Assembly: GCF_013368755.1 (NCBI RefSeq)
Contig: NC_049563.1
Coordinates: 2,108,001 to 2,172,000 of the forward strand
DNA from: Talaromyces rugulosus
Taxonomy: Eukaryota > Ascomycota > Eurotiomycetes > Eurotiales > Trichocomaceae
Reading direction: 5' to 3'
Length of the DNA: 64,000 nucleotides
The notes below the pieces were generated by a model. That model made no database searches. It saw nothing but the letters and a program-made list of their open reading frames with translations, and had not been told where the DNA came from. Of this stretch, positions 22,615 through 34,101 are shown in pieces; position 1 is the first letter of the stretch; each line of letters starts with the position of its first letter. The position numbers and the translations under genes are program-made.

Positions 22615-23785
22615 TTGATAATTTCTTCATTAATGTCGCACAGTAAATAACTTCACAGTTGTTCCGAAACAAGCTTCCGGTGGTCAGGTGTCCAGGAAAT
22701 CCGCTGGCCTAGCATGGAAGATCGAGTTTCAAGCTGTGAATGGGGACGCAATCAATCATATCCAAATAAATAAATAAAAAATCAAATCCAAGTACGACAA
22801 GGAGCGAACAACTTCCGGGAGCTCAGGTATGATAGGTATGATAAGGCCATAAAACGCTCAGCCAACAGAACCAGCTGGGGTGAACCTTCTCTTGTTGAGA
22901 GTAGTACTGTAGATATATCACTCCTTTCCAGGGGGTATACACTACATGAAATGCAATGCAAACGTGACTTTTCGGCATGGGGTAGCAGGCATGATACCGT
23001 GTTTTTCGAGCGTCATGGCGGTTCAGAGCAACTAGAGGCGGGGGGAGGGCCATTTGAAGGAATGAATGACCTGCAGGGGAGGACAAGCCCAGGCTGATGC
23101 AGCTTAATGTGTTGGGAAACCATCGCGACAGCTGCTAGTTAGTTGGGAGAGAGGGAGAGAAGAGTTGCAGCCCAACGTTGTTGCCATACAGGACGCCGTC
23201 CACTCAGTCTCATCCACGTGAGAGACCACAGACGCATGGCCCAAAGTGGAAGGCGGTCAGCCGGTCAGCTGGTAAGCTGCGTCACTCTTCAGGCCTGGGC
23301 AGGGACGCAGCAAGAATGATGATAATAATGGTATTATTATTATTACTATTATTTCAATATGCAGAGCAGATGAGGACGATGTAGGCTGGCGGCCTCAGGC
23401 ACACAGCCGTATTGACTAGCCTCTTGTGGCTAGCGTTAGGATCGTGTCAAGCTAACCCGTTCGGGTAGCTAATTAGTAACTTGCCCGCGGCTGAAGCTGC
23501 GAGACTGCGACTTTTATCGTTACAAACTTCCAAGAAGCGATTGTGTTTTTTCTGTTGCGGCTCCTTGTGGCGTAGGCGCCCCATTTACTTCTTGATATCT
23601 GACGACGCTGCCGGATGGGACATGATGATAGCCAGTCTGAGCCGAACACAGTCAATCCGCCTCTTGCCCTCCATTTTTTCCTGAAGTGCGCACACGACAG
23701 CTCTTCCCACCTCCCCCGAATATCTGGCTAGAACAGCAGACTCTGGTTGCTGTGAGCGTGTTGCCAGGTATCTAGCTGCTTCACC
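22615..23785. other. Intergenic region between divergent genes
   Basis: About 1.2 kb between two divergent starts. No gene is supported; a weak 87-codon minus-strand frame at 22823-23086 lacks features of a protein. A short ATT-repeat patch lies near 23331-23354. Confidence 0.5.
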
Positions 23786-24886
23786 ATGCCTGGTCTACCG
23801 TGTAAGCTTGTCCCATATTCTGCGTCGATCAACCGCCGTCGCTAACCCCGTTGTGCCCCCGTGCAGCCAGCATCGACTTGGACGAATGTATAGAACGCTT
23901 ATATAGGAAGGAACTGTTGGCAGACTCGGTCATTGAGGCAATATGTGCCAAGGCAAAGGAGCTGCTCATGAAGGAGAGCAATGTCGTGCATCTGGCTGCT
24001 CCCGTCACTGTGGTCGGGGACATCCACGGCCAATTCTTCGACATGATCGAAATCTTCAAAATCGGAGGGTTCTGTCCTGACACGAACTATCTCTTTTTGG
24101 GTATGTCTTCTTGCTGAATTTTGTCACCTGTGTATAAAAGCGCCAAATTTTCTAAGATTGATTTCCGCTCTAGGTGACTACGTCGACCGCGGTCTGTTCA
24201 GTGTCGAAACCATCTCCCTTTTGATCTGCTTGAAACTACGATACCCGTCCCGCGTCCACCTAATCCGAGGAAACCATGAGTCTCGAGGCGTCACGCAGTC
24301 GTATGGATTCTATACGGAATGTGCTAGGAAATACGGAAATGCCAACGTTTGGCATTACTTCACCGACATGTTTGACTTTCTCACTCTCAGCGTCGTGATC
24401 AACGACCAGATATTTTGTGTGCATGGGGGCCTGTCGCCCTCAATCCATTCCATCGACCAGATCAAGATCATCGACCGGTTCCGCGAGATCCCGCACGAAG
24501 GGCCCATGGCAGACCTGGTCTGGTCAGACCCAGATATCGAGCACGACGAATTTTCCTTGTCGCCCCGAGGCGCTGGATACACATTTGGTGCGCAGGTGGT
24601 GCGGAAATTTCTTGAAGTGAACAATATGTCCCATATTCTACGTGCGCACCAGCTCTGCCAGGACGGCTATCAGGTTTTATACGACGACCAGCTGAGTACG
24701 GTCTGGAGTGCACCCAACTACTGTTACCGATGTGGCAACTTGGCTAGTGTTCTCGAAGTGAGTGACTCGGGGGAGAGGTTTTTCAATATTTTCGATGCTG
24801 CTCCCGAGAACGAGGCACACCGCAACGAGCAACAGACACAACAAAACAAGGATGGTCAGAACGCGGTTGTTGAGTACTTTTTGTGA
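23786..24886 (+). CDS. PP2A-like serine/threonine protein phosphatase (Ppg1-type)
   Basis: Catalytic subunit of the PPP family. Exons are 23786-23801, 23867-24100 and 24174-24886, giving 320 aa. All metal-binding and catalytic motifs are present: GDIHGQ at about residue 55, GDYVDRG at about 82, and RGNHESR at about 112. HGG and the SAPNYCYRCGN loop follow. The C-terminus YFL matches the PP2A/PP4/PP6 class, whose terminal Leu is carboxyl-methylated. Within that class, the ELLADSVIEAICAKAKELL N-terminus and NHESRGVTQSYGFYTEC resemble the fungal PPG1 group, but assignment against PP4 or PP6 is not certain. Exon 1 codes only five residues plus one base. Confidence 0.9.
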
Positions 24887-25284
24887 TATGAAGTGATGTG
24901 ATACCCTTGTGTTTGCAAATATAGGAGTTTTATTTTCCGTGTGTTTTTGTTTTTTTCCGTATTTGCTTTTTTATTTATACTCTTTTCATCAAATACACTG
25001 TACAATGGAGGGTATAGAGCTGCATATGAACAAACGCTTGCATTCTGCTTGTCCGTTCTCCGGCTGTATAATCATAACGCCCCCACCATGAGGTATTTTT
25101 AAAATTGCTTTACTATGAATAGTAACCGTCAAGAAACAGACGACATGACTGAATGGGATTTTGGGGTGTAGGCGAATCGCCTCTTTTGCAGGCTAGTTAA
25201 CAATGTATTCTGGAAGAAGAAAAAAACAAAAACAAAGGCTCAATTCAATGTTACTTGTGATCGGGCATGATGGTTGATTAGTGT
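24887..25284. other. Convergent 3' intergenic region
   Basis: About 400 AT-rich bases between the stop of the phosphatase and the stop of Rho-GDI. This is expected to be 3' UTR of both; no gene or structured element is seen. Confidence 0.5.
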
Positions 25285-26069
25285 TTAGTTGGCCCAGTCT
25301 TTGGCAATGTTAAAAGACCACTGGAATTCGAGATGGACTTGCTTGTCGTCGTCGATGAATCGGGATTTCACCGAGTAGCTACCGCGAGCGAGCATGCCGG
25401 AGGGAGCCTCTTCTTCGTGGACTAGATGGGAATTAGCAGGGTTGGTTAGCTAGTATAAATGGTAATGGTACTTACATCTCTTTGTGTAGGTGGTCTTGTC
25501 GGTGGTGCTTGGGGCATAGCTTCCCTATAGAAGTTGTCAACAACCGAGGATGTTCCAACAGTGAAGTGATAACGAACCAGCATCTCCTCATCCTTGGTCA
25601 CTGTAATACCCTTGCGCTTGACGACATGGACGTATTTCAATCCACTCAAGACATCGTGGTTGACGGCAAATTCGACCTTTGTGTAGAACTTGGCGCCTTC
25701 CTTGATAGTAAAAGGCTTATCCTTGAGCGACTCGAGTGCGTCCGGCCCGGTAAGGTCGAGGGTGATGTCGGATCGGCCGGGGGCTTCAATGGCCAGGGAT
25801 TTTATGATGCATTTGCGTGGGTCATTGGGATCGCCAATGGGGTCGCCGGTGTTTAGACCAAGAGATGCCTTCCATCTGTTGAGCGACTCGTCGTTTTGGT
25901 CTGGGGTAGCAGGCAGGTTTCATTGATTAGTTTCGATTGATTCGGGGTTTGAGGATTGGGGAGGGGAAATAAAATTACCCAGGTTTTTGTATTCTTCTAG
26001 AGTCTTCTTCTCGCCAACCTTGAAGCCTTCGGTTTGGCTGGTGGCGAGTTCGTCGTCGTGCTCAGGCAT
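25285..26069 (-). CDS. Rho GDP-dissociation inhibitor
   Basis: Cytosolic chaperone that extracts prenylated Rho GTPases from membranes and holds them GDP-bound. Exons (from the 5' end) are 25979-26069, 25578-25900, 25476-25524 and 25285-25421, giving 199 aa, the usual length. The N-terminal arm has EGFKVGEKKTLEEYKNLD, followed by DESLNRWKASLGL. The immunoglobulin-like domain shows KEGAKFYTKVEF, GLKYVHVVKRKGI, GSYAPSTTDKTTY and EEAPSGMLARGSY. The end is FQWSFNIAKDW. Three introns of 53-78 nt keep frame, including a 49-nt exon. A short possible 5' UTR extends upstream. Confidence 0.95.
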
Positions 26070-27425
26070 GGTTTTGGTATTTGAAGGGGTTCTACATCAA
26101 CATGTATATTTAGTACGGGCCCAATCGATAAGATATCGCGTAAGTAAAATCGCATGTTGTGAGACTAACCTTTTCTTCTTGGCCTTGATATTCGATCGCG
26201 AGGCGAGTTGGGAAAGAGAAATATTCCAATGTTGATGTTGTTGTTGTTGTTGTCCAGCTCCCAGACACAGTGGGGTAAGGGAAAGGCGGTGGAGGAGAGA
26301 GAGGGGGAGATCATGGCACAATAATTACAAAGAACAGGGATAAGATAGGCGTGAAACGGGCACTGATTGGCCTGGCTACTTTGCACGTGTAGAGGGGTTC
26401 TCTACTGAGTCAACTTTGTACTAGTCCATAATAATTAACGTGTTGGCCCTCGGAGGACATTATTGTGTTGTACAAACATGTACGTGGTAAGTGGTGCTGC
26501 ATGTACAACGCACACGATTGCCCGGTCTAATCGGACGGTAGTATAATGCAGGCTACCAAGCAGAAGATGCATTGTCTCTTATCTCTATCGAGGGATAATT
26601 AGTATGCATGGCCTGAGGAGGGATGATATCAGTTAGGACGAATCGTGGCGATGAGACAAACAAAGATTTCGCCGAAACTGGAAAATTGAAACGTGAAACT
26701 TGAAACACGGGGTTACGTCTTTGTCTGAGGGTGTGTCATATTCTTTCTGTCATATCTTTCTGATGTATGTATGTATGTATGTAACAGACATGGGTGTAAT
26801 TAAAATTAACAAACGAGAGAATGGCAGAATGACAGCGTGTTCCGCCAATTACTAGCGGTATGGCTGCGGCAGGGGCTGATTGGCCTGGATGCCCGCCGGT
26901 AAGTAAAGTGGGTAACGGGGCGTAAATACAGTACTAGCCTGTTCCGCGCGGAAGAAGCGGCGCGCGAGCCCCTTTTCGCCTTTTCTGCTCTTCTCTCTCT
27001 CTTCATCCTGACACTACTTGTTGGAGCCCCAGCAGTGCTACGTGCCAGCGACTACTAGTTCATCCACCATCGCCAGCCTGGTTTAGCGTCTGTTGCCAAC
27101 CCACTGTCAACAGCTGCTAGCTGCTGCACTAGGCGGAGTCGGCACGCCGCGCCCAAGCCAGCTGTTCTCGCGACCGCGTGCATTCCGCGTTCTGTTGTGG
27201 CCTCAGGCTCCGACTTGCCCGCCCCCAGGCCCTACGGCGGCCGGTAAAGACGCGCCTGCAACGTGGCCGCCGCTACGATCTCTCCCCGTCTTTTGCGCTT
27301 TTCGAGAAATCCAATAAATAATTAATTATCAACTCAACCGGCTGCTTCTCCATCTCTCTGCTCTCCCTCCACCCAGATCTCGAAGCCTCGTGTCTCTGCC
27401 AGTCGCTCCGGCTCACAATTTCACC
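26070..27425. other. Intergenic region between divergent genes
   Basis: About 1.36 kb separating Rho-GDI and bqt4 starts. It contains a GTAT microsatellite at 26764-26783 and a C-rich promoter-like stretch from 27020 to 27300. No gene is supported. Confidence 0.55.
26764..26783. repeat. (GTAT)n microsatellite
   Basis: Nearly five tandem copies of the tetranucleotide GTAT in an intergenic region. A likely polymorphic marker; no function is inferred. Confidence 0.9.
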
Positions 27426-29081
27426 ATGCGATCCCTTCCGAAACGCAACAACCCTCTGATTCTGCCAGAGTCCTCCCCTTCCTGTAAGTTTTTCGTCCCG
27501 TCCCCCGTTGTCGCCGTGATCGCTCGCGAATCCACCCTGTCGCGCAATATGCGCCCCCGTGGAAATCGTCGGAATCGTGGGCGCGCACTGGATGGAAAGC
27601 ACCGCGCGCCTGTCTTGCAGCTGCTAATTTGCCTTTGAATCGCCGCAGATGAGGAGCTTCTGACCTTGCGCCGCCTGGGAAAGACACACCTGACCGTCAA
27701 AGCCACCCAGGTTGGCACCTCGAATGCCACCAAACCAGAGAACTTGGGCCTCTTTGAGTATGCTCACCTACGCGCTCCGCTGCCCAAGGACTTGCGCGGC
27801 TCAGAGATCTTTCCTTCGAGCAAAACAATGCAACACCCAGAGACCTACTTTCTCATGGTTAGTTCTTCACAGCCCTCTTCCTGTCTGAAAATCACTTGAT
27901 TTGCTAACCAGTCGCGTGCTATTAGAGACGAAGCAAAGATGGTTTCATCAGTGCGACGGGCATGTTCAAGATTGCCTACCCTTGGGCTAAATCGGACGAG
28001 GAAAAAGCTGAACGCGAGTACATCAAGGCACGCTCAGAAACCAGCGAAGATGAAATCGCAGGCAATGTGTGGATTTCGCCTTTCCTAGGTAAGTAGCTGC
28101 AACAAAATTCGATCAACGACCAAACCCGCTAATTCCCATTCTTCCCAACAGCGCTAGAGCTGGCCAAAGAATATCAGATGTTTGACTGGGTTCGCGCCTT
28201 GTTGGACTCCACCGAAATCATTCAGAGCCCAGCAGGTTCGAAGAAACCGATTACCCCGCCACCGAAGTTTGACATTCCACCATCCGTGGAATCGGCTGAG
28301 GAGCCCGTACCGTCTACTCGTACCCGGAGCCGACGCTCTGCATCTCCTACCAAGTTTTCGTCTCCTAAGAAGAACGCATCTCCTCGCAAATCGAGGGCTA
28401 CTAGAGCTGCCCAGGACAGCTCAGCAGCCGCTACCAACGCTGCCAGTGCTACCCTGCAAGCCGCTCTCAACGGCTCTGTGGAGAATGAATCCGTTGATGA
28501 ATCAAATGATGCCGCTACTTCCGAGCAGCCTGAAACCGCAGAGAAGGATGAAAAGGATGAGAAGGAGGCGAAGGACGTGAAAGATGCGAAGCCGAAGAAG
28601 AGTAGCAGGTCTAAGAAGCAAGCCCCTGCTCCTACCGAGGTTAAAGTGAACGCCCAGCCCGCAGCCGAAATCAAAGACGATGTTGAAGTCAACGTCTCGG
28701 TTGAGTTGCCAGTCAGCCTCTCCGATCTCCCGCCCGCCGAAAACACGGAGCAGATGATTGCGGAAGCGAAGAAGATGGTCGAGGAGGCCACGAAACAGGA
28801 AGAAGACGACACAGCCGCTGAGGCTTCATCTTCGAAGAAGCGCAAGTCCGATGAAGTCGAGGAAGAAGAAGACAAGACACAGGCCACAGGCCAGCCGACG
28901 AAGAAGGCAAGAGTGCTGGAAGACAAACTGAAAAAGGAACGCGTACGGAACCGAGCCCTTGTCGGCGTGACGGCCACATTAGCACTTGCGTGAGTAGACC
29001 TGAATTTCCCCATTGCTTGTGTCGTTCGGAAGAGCTAATTTTTTTTTTTGATGCAGTGCTGCGATTCCCTACTTCTTTTAA
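27426..29081 (+). CDS. bqt4: Bqt4-like inner-nuclear-membrane telomere-anchoring protein
   Basis: Tail-anchored nuclear protein with an APSES/KilA-N-type domain. Exons are 27426-27483, 27649-27857, 27926-28088, 28152-28989 and 29057-29081, giving 430 aa. The KilA-N-like core spans about residues 20-165 and includes RRSKDGFISATGMFKIAYPWA and WISPFLALELAKEYQM. A long acidic/basic disordered region with KKRK-type nuclear signals follows. The last 20 residues, including GVTATLALAAAIPYFF, form a single hydrophobic tail anchor. In fission yeast, Bqt4 tethers telomeres to the nuclear envelope; that role is by homology. The last exon is only 25 nt and completes the membrane anchor. Confidence 0.88.
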
Positions 29082-29599
29082 TCTCCTATAAACCCATTTG
29101 CTTTGTTCTGCCTAAACCAAAAGACACACAGTCATTAACCCGTTTCTTAATATTTTAATTGCCTTGTCTCGCGTGTGAGACCTAGTTTTGATAGCTTGCC
29201 CGAAGATGTTACAATACCCCTTTTTGATGAGCCCCTGTGATGAGCCTTTTCGTGTTTTGGACTGGAAGAGTTGTCAAGTCGAGATTGTAAACTGTTTCGC
29301 AACTTGGTCGATTTCTTGAATATGTTCTCATTCCTCTCTTGAGATAATGCGTAGATTACTAGATTGAGTGGTGGATAATAAATGATCCGGTTGACATAAT
29401 TTAAGTGCAAACAACCTAAACAGTCCTCTTTGTGCCCGCCTCTTTCTCACAGTTCCCTTGACGACAGACAACTCCAACGCAGGGAGTACTACTGTGCTTT
29501 TTTTTCCCTTCCTGTCTGTATATTAGAGTCAAGTTCGCTGAATAAGAAGAAAAAAAATACCGTTGTTTTAACATAAACACTGGCATTCCTCGCAATGCA
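29082..29599. other. Intergenic region between tandem genes
   Basis: About 520 AT-rich bases between the bqt4 stop and the clp1 start. They hold the presumed bqt4 3' UTR and clp1 promoter. No gene is seen. Confidence 0.5.
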
Positions 29600-31453
29600 A
29601 TGTCTCTTCCTGGATTAGAGCTAGCTGAAGCATCAGTCGAGAGTCAATACGCCGCGCCTCCGCCCACACAGGTTGTTTTGCGCCCTGGGTCTGAATGGAG
29701 ATTTGAGATTGCTTTTGGGCTTACGATTCAGGTCAAGGTATTTTTTTTTTGCTATTCTTTCTGGTGTGCTGTTTTGCAATGTGTGAAACTGATTTCAAGG
29801 TCGGGTAGCTACTTACCGGCACCGCAGAGCTGTTCGGAACCGAGCTCGCACAGTCCCAGAGTTACACGTTTTCAGGCACAAAAGCCGCGATATATACCTG
29901 GCATGGATGCACGTTAGAGGTTAGCGCTGGCGAAGGGGTTGCCCTCCCCAACGGCTTTGCGCCGGGCGGAGTGTCGACAGAAGGAGGAGGAGGAGGAGGA
30001 GCTCGAGGGTACGGCGCCGGCGGTTGCCAGAGTGAATATGTCGCCGAAGAAACACCGATGGTCGAATACGCCAACATACATTTCGCGCTTGAGACAATGA
30101 GGCAGGAAGCTCAGGACGGAGGAGGTCGAGACGGACCGCGAGTGTTGATCCTGGGGCCTGAAAGTGCTGGCAAGACCAGCTTGGCCAAAATCCTCACGGG
30201 ATACGCAACAAAAGTCGACCGGCAGCCTGTTGTTGTCAACTTGAATCCGGCAGAGGGGATGCTCAGTGTTCCTGGCACACTGACCGCGACGGCGTTTCGC
30301 TCTATGATCGATATTGAAGAAGGATGGGGTAATAGTCCAATGTCTGGACCGAGTCCTGTGCCTGTGAAGCTACCTCTAGTCTACTTCTACCCCATGAAGA
30401 GTCCCATGGATGGGGAAGGGGGTGTTTTTAAATCAATTGTCTCGAGACTCGCGCTATCTGTGACTGCGCGCATGGCCGAAGACGACGATGCCCGAGAGGC
30501 TGGTGTCATTGTTGACACTGCCGGGATTCTGGGCCAGGGCACTCCCACGGCCTTGGAGCTGATCCATCACATTATCACAGAGTTTTCCAGTGAGTCTTTT
30601 AAAATTTCAGTCTGGTATGACTGGACTAACCGTGTATATAGTATCCACCATTCTCGTCATGGGATCCGAGCGTCTATACAGCACCATGGTGAAAAACTAC
30701 GAACAAAAACCAACATCCAGCGCATCCGCCGCGCACTCGGACGAGCGCATCACGGTAGTAAAACTGTCCAAATCCGGCGGGTGCGTGGACCGCGACGAAG
30801 CATTCATGAAAGCCATCAACGACTCCCAGATCCGTTCTTACTTTTTTGGCAACGCCGCCATGGCGACAACAGCAAGTGCAGCAGCTGCATCAACGATGGC
30901 CCTGCCGTCAATATCTTCCAGCTCGAAAATCACCCTTTCGCCGCATACCCAGCAGCTCGATTTTGACTTGTTGGCGCTGTACAACTACACCATTTCCAGC
31001 TCATCGCTGGACGAGGATGATGAGGACGAGTACGATCCTTCGCAATTCACTACAGGAGATTCATACCTCCCCGGCGGTATCGACCCTTCAGACTACACGC
31101 CATCTCAAACAACAACTACAACAGAACCCTCCCAAACCACCACAGTCACAACCACCAGCTACGACCCAGCCGCAACGACATCATCTACCCTAGAAACTCC
31201 CCCACTCAAAAAACTCACCCCGCCACTCACCCTAGCCCTCTCAAACACGCTCATTGCAATCACATACGCTCCGACAAATGCTCCACTGAAAGATATCCAG
31301 GATTCGAGTATCATGGGCTTTGTGTACGTTAGTGATGTCGATGTGGAGAAGAAGAAATTACGTGTGCTGGCCCCCGTCGGTGGGAGGATGCCTGCAAAGG
31401 CGCTGATTTGGGGCAAGAAGTGGCCTGGTGAAGTTGTAGGGTTGGTTGGTTAG
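29600..31453 (+). CDS. clp1: Clp1 polyribonucleotide 5'-kinase, mRNA cleavage/polyadenylation factor
   Basis: Subunit of cleavage factor IA in pre-mRNA 3'-end formation. Exons are 29600-29737, 29809-30589 and 30642-31453, giving 576 aa. The N-terminal beta domain shows LRPGSEWRFEI and LLTGTAELFGTELA. The Walker A loop GPESAGKTS is near residue 161 and the Walker-B-like VIVDTAG near 280. GSERLYST follows. The C-terminal domain contains GFVYVSDVDVEKKKLRVLAP, typical of Clp1. Oddities are a Gly-run insert at about residues 104-112 and a long acidic/Thr-rich insert (DEDDEDEYDP then a TTT-rich stretch) near 460-520; both look disordered. Intact Walker A suggests nucleotide binding; RNA-kinase activity is often lost in fungi. 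Confidence 0.93.
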
Positions 31454-31929
31454 GCTACATATATAATTTCTTTAGAATTTTTGAAACTGAAGAATCATTT
31501 TTGAAATTGAAGAATCATCAAACAAAGAGATTTCGTTAGAATAAACTTTATGCTATGCTGAATGGTATACAATTGTTATATAATGATATACAATGTAATA
31601 GAACAGTAACGACAGAAGACGTAAAGCAAACGTACATGGTATATAGAGCAGAAAAGCAAACGAATGTAGGTAGTTAAGCACGTAGGCAGTACAAAATCAA
31701 AGACGTATAAATAGCATAACAAAAGAAACAACAATTCATGACACATGAGACTCCCCAAACCGAGATCCTTTTCAAATAAAAATGCTCCAGTAATGCTTTC
31801 AAATCGGCAATCGATGCAACCAAATACCCATGCTTTTATTCCTGCTGTGTTGATATAGAGGGGGCAAAAAAAGAAAGAAAAGAAAAAACCGCTAGTGGAC
31901 AGAAATGTGACTCGACTGCCAGCAGTCAG
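31454..31929. other. Convergent 3' intergenic region
   Basis: About 476 AT-rich bases between the clp1 stop and the stop of the Cys-rich gene. It holds a short tandem repeat at 31481-31518; otherwise nothing is seen. Confidence 0.5.
31481..31518. repeat. Two-copy 20-bp direct repeat
   Basis: Two adjacent near-identical units starting TTGAAACTGAAGAATCAT and TTGAAATTGAAGAATCAT, differing by one base in the shared part. They lie in the clp1 3' UTR region, probably a local duplication. Confidence 0.8.
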
Positions 31930-34101
31930 TCACTCGTGTTTCTTCCACTCTTCACGGTTTCGGTGCCACTCTTCCTGCCAACTGGACCCCCTATTAGTCT
32001 CCTCGATGAGAAGAAGGCGCTCCTCTTTTTCGCGAAATCTTTGTTCAGCATCAAACCGTCTTAGTGCCACAGATTCTAAGCCCCGGTAGTCGTCATCCAG
32101 TACGGCATCCCTGAATTGTGCGCGCATGCGAGGGGAATACAATTGGCAACTAGCCTCACGACAACGGTTTGGACCCGAACCTGGGAGCAGGCGAGGTGGA
32201 TTTGCCATCATCTTCGCAATCGGCTTGTGTACTACCCCCAGCGGCCGTACAACATCATCATAACAGTCTTCACACACTGTAAACTCGGGTAGATTGGGAA
32301 TATAATGCCATGTGCCAAGGACGAGCCGGTCACGTCGACAGTCTCGCAGGCTGCATTTACGCTCCACATAGTCGATAAACCTGTCAATTTCTGGTGACCA
32401 AAGGCGATTGTACTCACAGTGATTAGCCGCCGAGTCCAAAAGATCGAGGTACTGCACAAAGCGAGGACTATCGATTGCAAAGTCACATAATTTTTCTTGG
32501 ACTGTAGGCTGGCAGCTAAAGCTCTGTCGAAGTGGTGGCATCAAGAGCTGAAGATTGCGAACACAGGCCGCACACGCTGCAAATCTCGGAACATTCATTC
32601 CAGTTTGATGGTCGATTACACGATACCAGTTTTGAGCGGAAAGCTTGCGGCCAGGGCATTCGATTCTTGACGGACGAGTGATCTCATATAACATATCGAG
32701 GTTGTTATAGCCCTTTTTGAGAGTCTGAATCCATGCTAGTCTAGTCCACGGCTCACTGAACGAGCAATGAATTTTTGCCCGCAAGTTTGGTAGACTGGGA
32801 ACAAAATAATCGCGGAATCTCGAGCTGCCAATCTGGTTCATGCAAGAAGGGCAAATGTTAAGATGTGTCAGCCCAGACATGGTGTACCAATCCTGATAAC
32901 CTGCAGCTGGTGTAGCCCTTGGGCATGGGCGTAGCACGAGGCTGGATACGTCAACGGGTTGAGCAGAGGTTCGCTTTGGAGGAGATTCTGGGCGTAGTGG
33001 CCGGGATGAAGGAGAATCTTGTCGGTGAAATTCTACCGGCTGGACTGGCTTGTTGCGGGGGGATCGAGGCTCCACGAAAGTGACTGCACGTTTGTTGAAA
33101 CCACCGGTTGCAGAGTCCCCGGATCTTGGTGGACTTTGGGATGAATGTCTCAATTTTTTGACCGGCGATTTTGCCTGGGAGAAATAGTCCTGTTTATAGC
33201 CCTGTTTGGGGGGCAAAGCGGCCACGGTAGGCGAAGGTTTTCGTTTCTCATAGCCTGGAGTTGGTCGGGATACTATTGAGCGATATGGACTGCTAGGTGG
33301 GCTGGGCTCCGAAATATATTGTACGGCCGGGCTTTCTAAATTGGGGCTGTTTGACGAAGGCCTGGGATTAACCAAAGGCAATGATGTTAGATCAATATGC
33401 ATCTTCGGCCTAATTGGTCTTTCCGGGGTAATTCTCGGCGAGAGCCTTTCGTCATATCGTGTGTCACTATGTGGAGGCGATGATTGCTGCTCTCTTCGAA
33501 GTCGAAGTTTTTCTTCCAATAGTTCTGCAACTGTTTGCTTTCTCGGGGACATTATTGACTGAGGAAAGACCTTTTTAGTCTGATTGATGGGGTCTTCGTA
33601 TCTCGAATTGTGAGGAGCAGAGCGTGCTGATGACGAAGTGGCACATGTCTGACCTTGGCGAGAACCATAATGTGATGAGTTCGCTCTCTCATTGTCGGCA
33701 TAGTTTTGTTGCTTTGGTCTCGGCACATTCACCAGGGATGAATGCCCAAAAGGAAAGCCCGCGCTGTATGGTTGAACCGGCGGAAGCTGGCTTCCCTTGT
33801 ATGGAGAAGTAACCGGGAGGACTTCTGGCTCGGGCGGTGTCGGAGGACCAAAGCTTTCTTGGGATGATTCACTGACGAGAGATGGCGGTTGAGAGGAAGA
33901 AGGTGTTGTATCGACAAAGGGCTTTTCAATGTCCAGAAGAATCGGAAGCTGGTCGACGGCTCCTCGTTCACATGCGCCTTCCCACCCAGGTTTCTCACCC
34001 AAAAGCGACAGCCCACCTAGCTCACGGGATAGAGACTCGAGTTCATCCTCGACACATGGTCTCGGGGGCTTTCTCGACCGGAGTCGCCGAATGGGCGGCA
34101 T
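31930..34101 (-). CDS. Unknown fungal Cys-rich protein with disordered N-terminal half
   Basis: Intronless 723-aa frame. Residues 1-400 are Ser/Pro-rich and disordered, with many SP sites. Residues about 405-690 look folded and carry repeated Cys signatures: ICPSCMNQI; CAACVRN; and KCSLRDCRRDRL followed by CEDCYDDV. These could bind zinc, perhaps as two or three small zinc ribbons. The end is a charged helix (EQRFREKEERLLLIEE). Conserved Trp residues (DWYTMSGL, PWTRLAWIQ, LGTWHYIPNLP) support a real domain. I cannot name the family; no function is assigned. Confidence 0.8.
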   Translation of the reverse strand: MPPIRRLRSRKPPRPCVEDELESLSRELGGLSLLGEKPGWEGACERGAVDQLPILLDIEKPFVDTTPSSSQPPSLVSESSQESFGPPTPPEPEVLPVTSPYKGSQLPPVQPYSAGFPFGHSSLVNVPRPKQQNYADNERANSSHYGSRQGQTCATSSSARSAPHNSRYEDPINQTKKVFPQSIMSPRKQTVAELLEEKLRLRREQQSSPPHSDTRYDERLSPRITPERPIRPKMHIDLTSLPLVNPRPSSNSPNLESPAVQYISEPSPPSSPYRSIVSRPTPGYEKRKPSPTVAALPPKQGYKQDYFSQAKSPVKKLRHSSQSPPRSGDSATGGFNKRAVTFVEPRSPRNKPVQPVEFHRQDSPSSRPLRPESPPKRTSAQPVDVSSLVLRPCPRATPAAGYQDWYTMSGLTHLNICPSCMNQIGSSRFRDYFVPSLPNLRAKIHCSFSEPWTRLAWIQTLKKGYNNLDMLYEITRPSRIECPGRKLSAQNWYRVIDHQTGMNVPRFAACAACVRNLQLLMPPLRQSFSCQPTVQEKLCDFAIDSPRFVQYLDLLDSAANHCEYNRLWSPEIDRFIDYVERKCSLRDCRRDRLVLGTWHYIPNLPEFTVCEDCYDDVVRPLGVVHKPIAKMMANPPRLLPGSGPNRCREASCQLYSPRMRAQFRDAVLDDDYRGLESVALRRFDAEQRFREKEERLLLIEETNRGSSWQEEWHRNREEWKKHE

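Noticed and set aside
22823..23086. An 87-codon minus-strand frame in the phosphatase promoter region
   Set aside because: No signal peptide, domain or splice context; composition looks random.
28222..29013. A 263-codon minus-strand open frame opposite bqt4
   Set aside because: It mirrors a strongly coding, well-spliced plus-strand exon; its Ser/Phe/Leu-rich composition is what the complement of a Glu/Lys/Ala-rich coding sequence gives.
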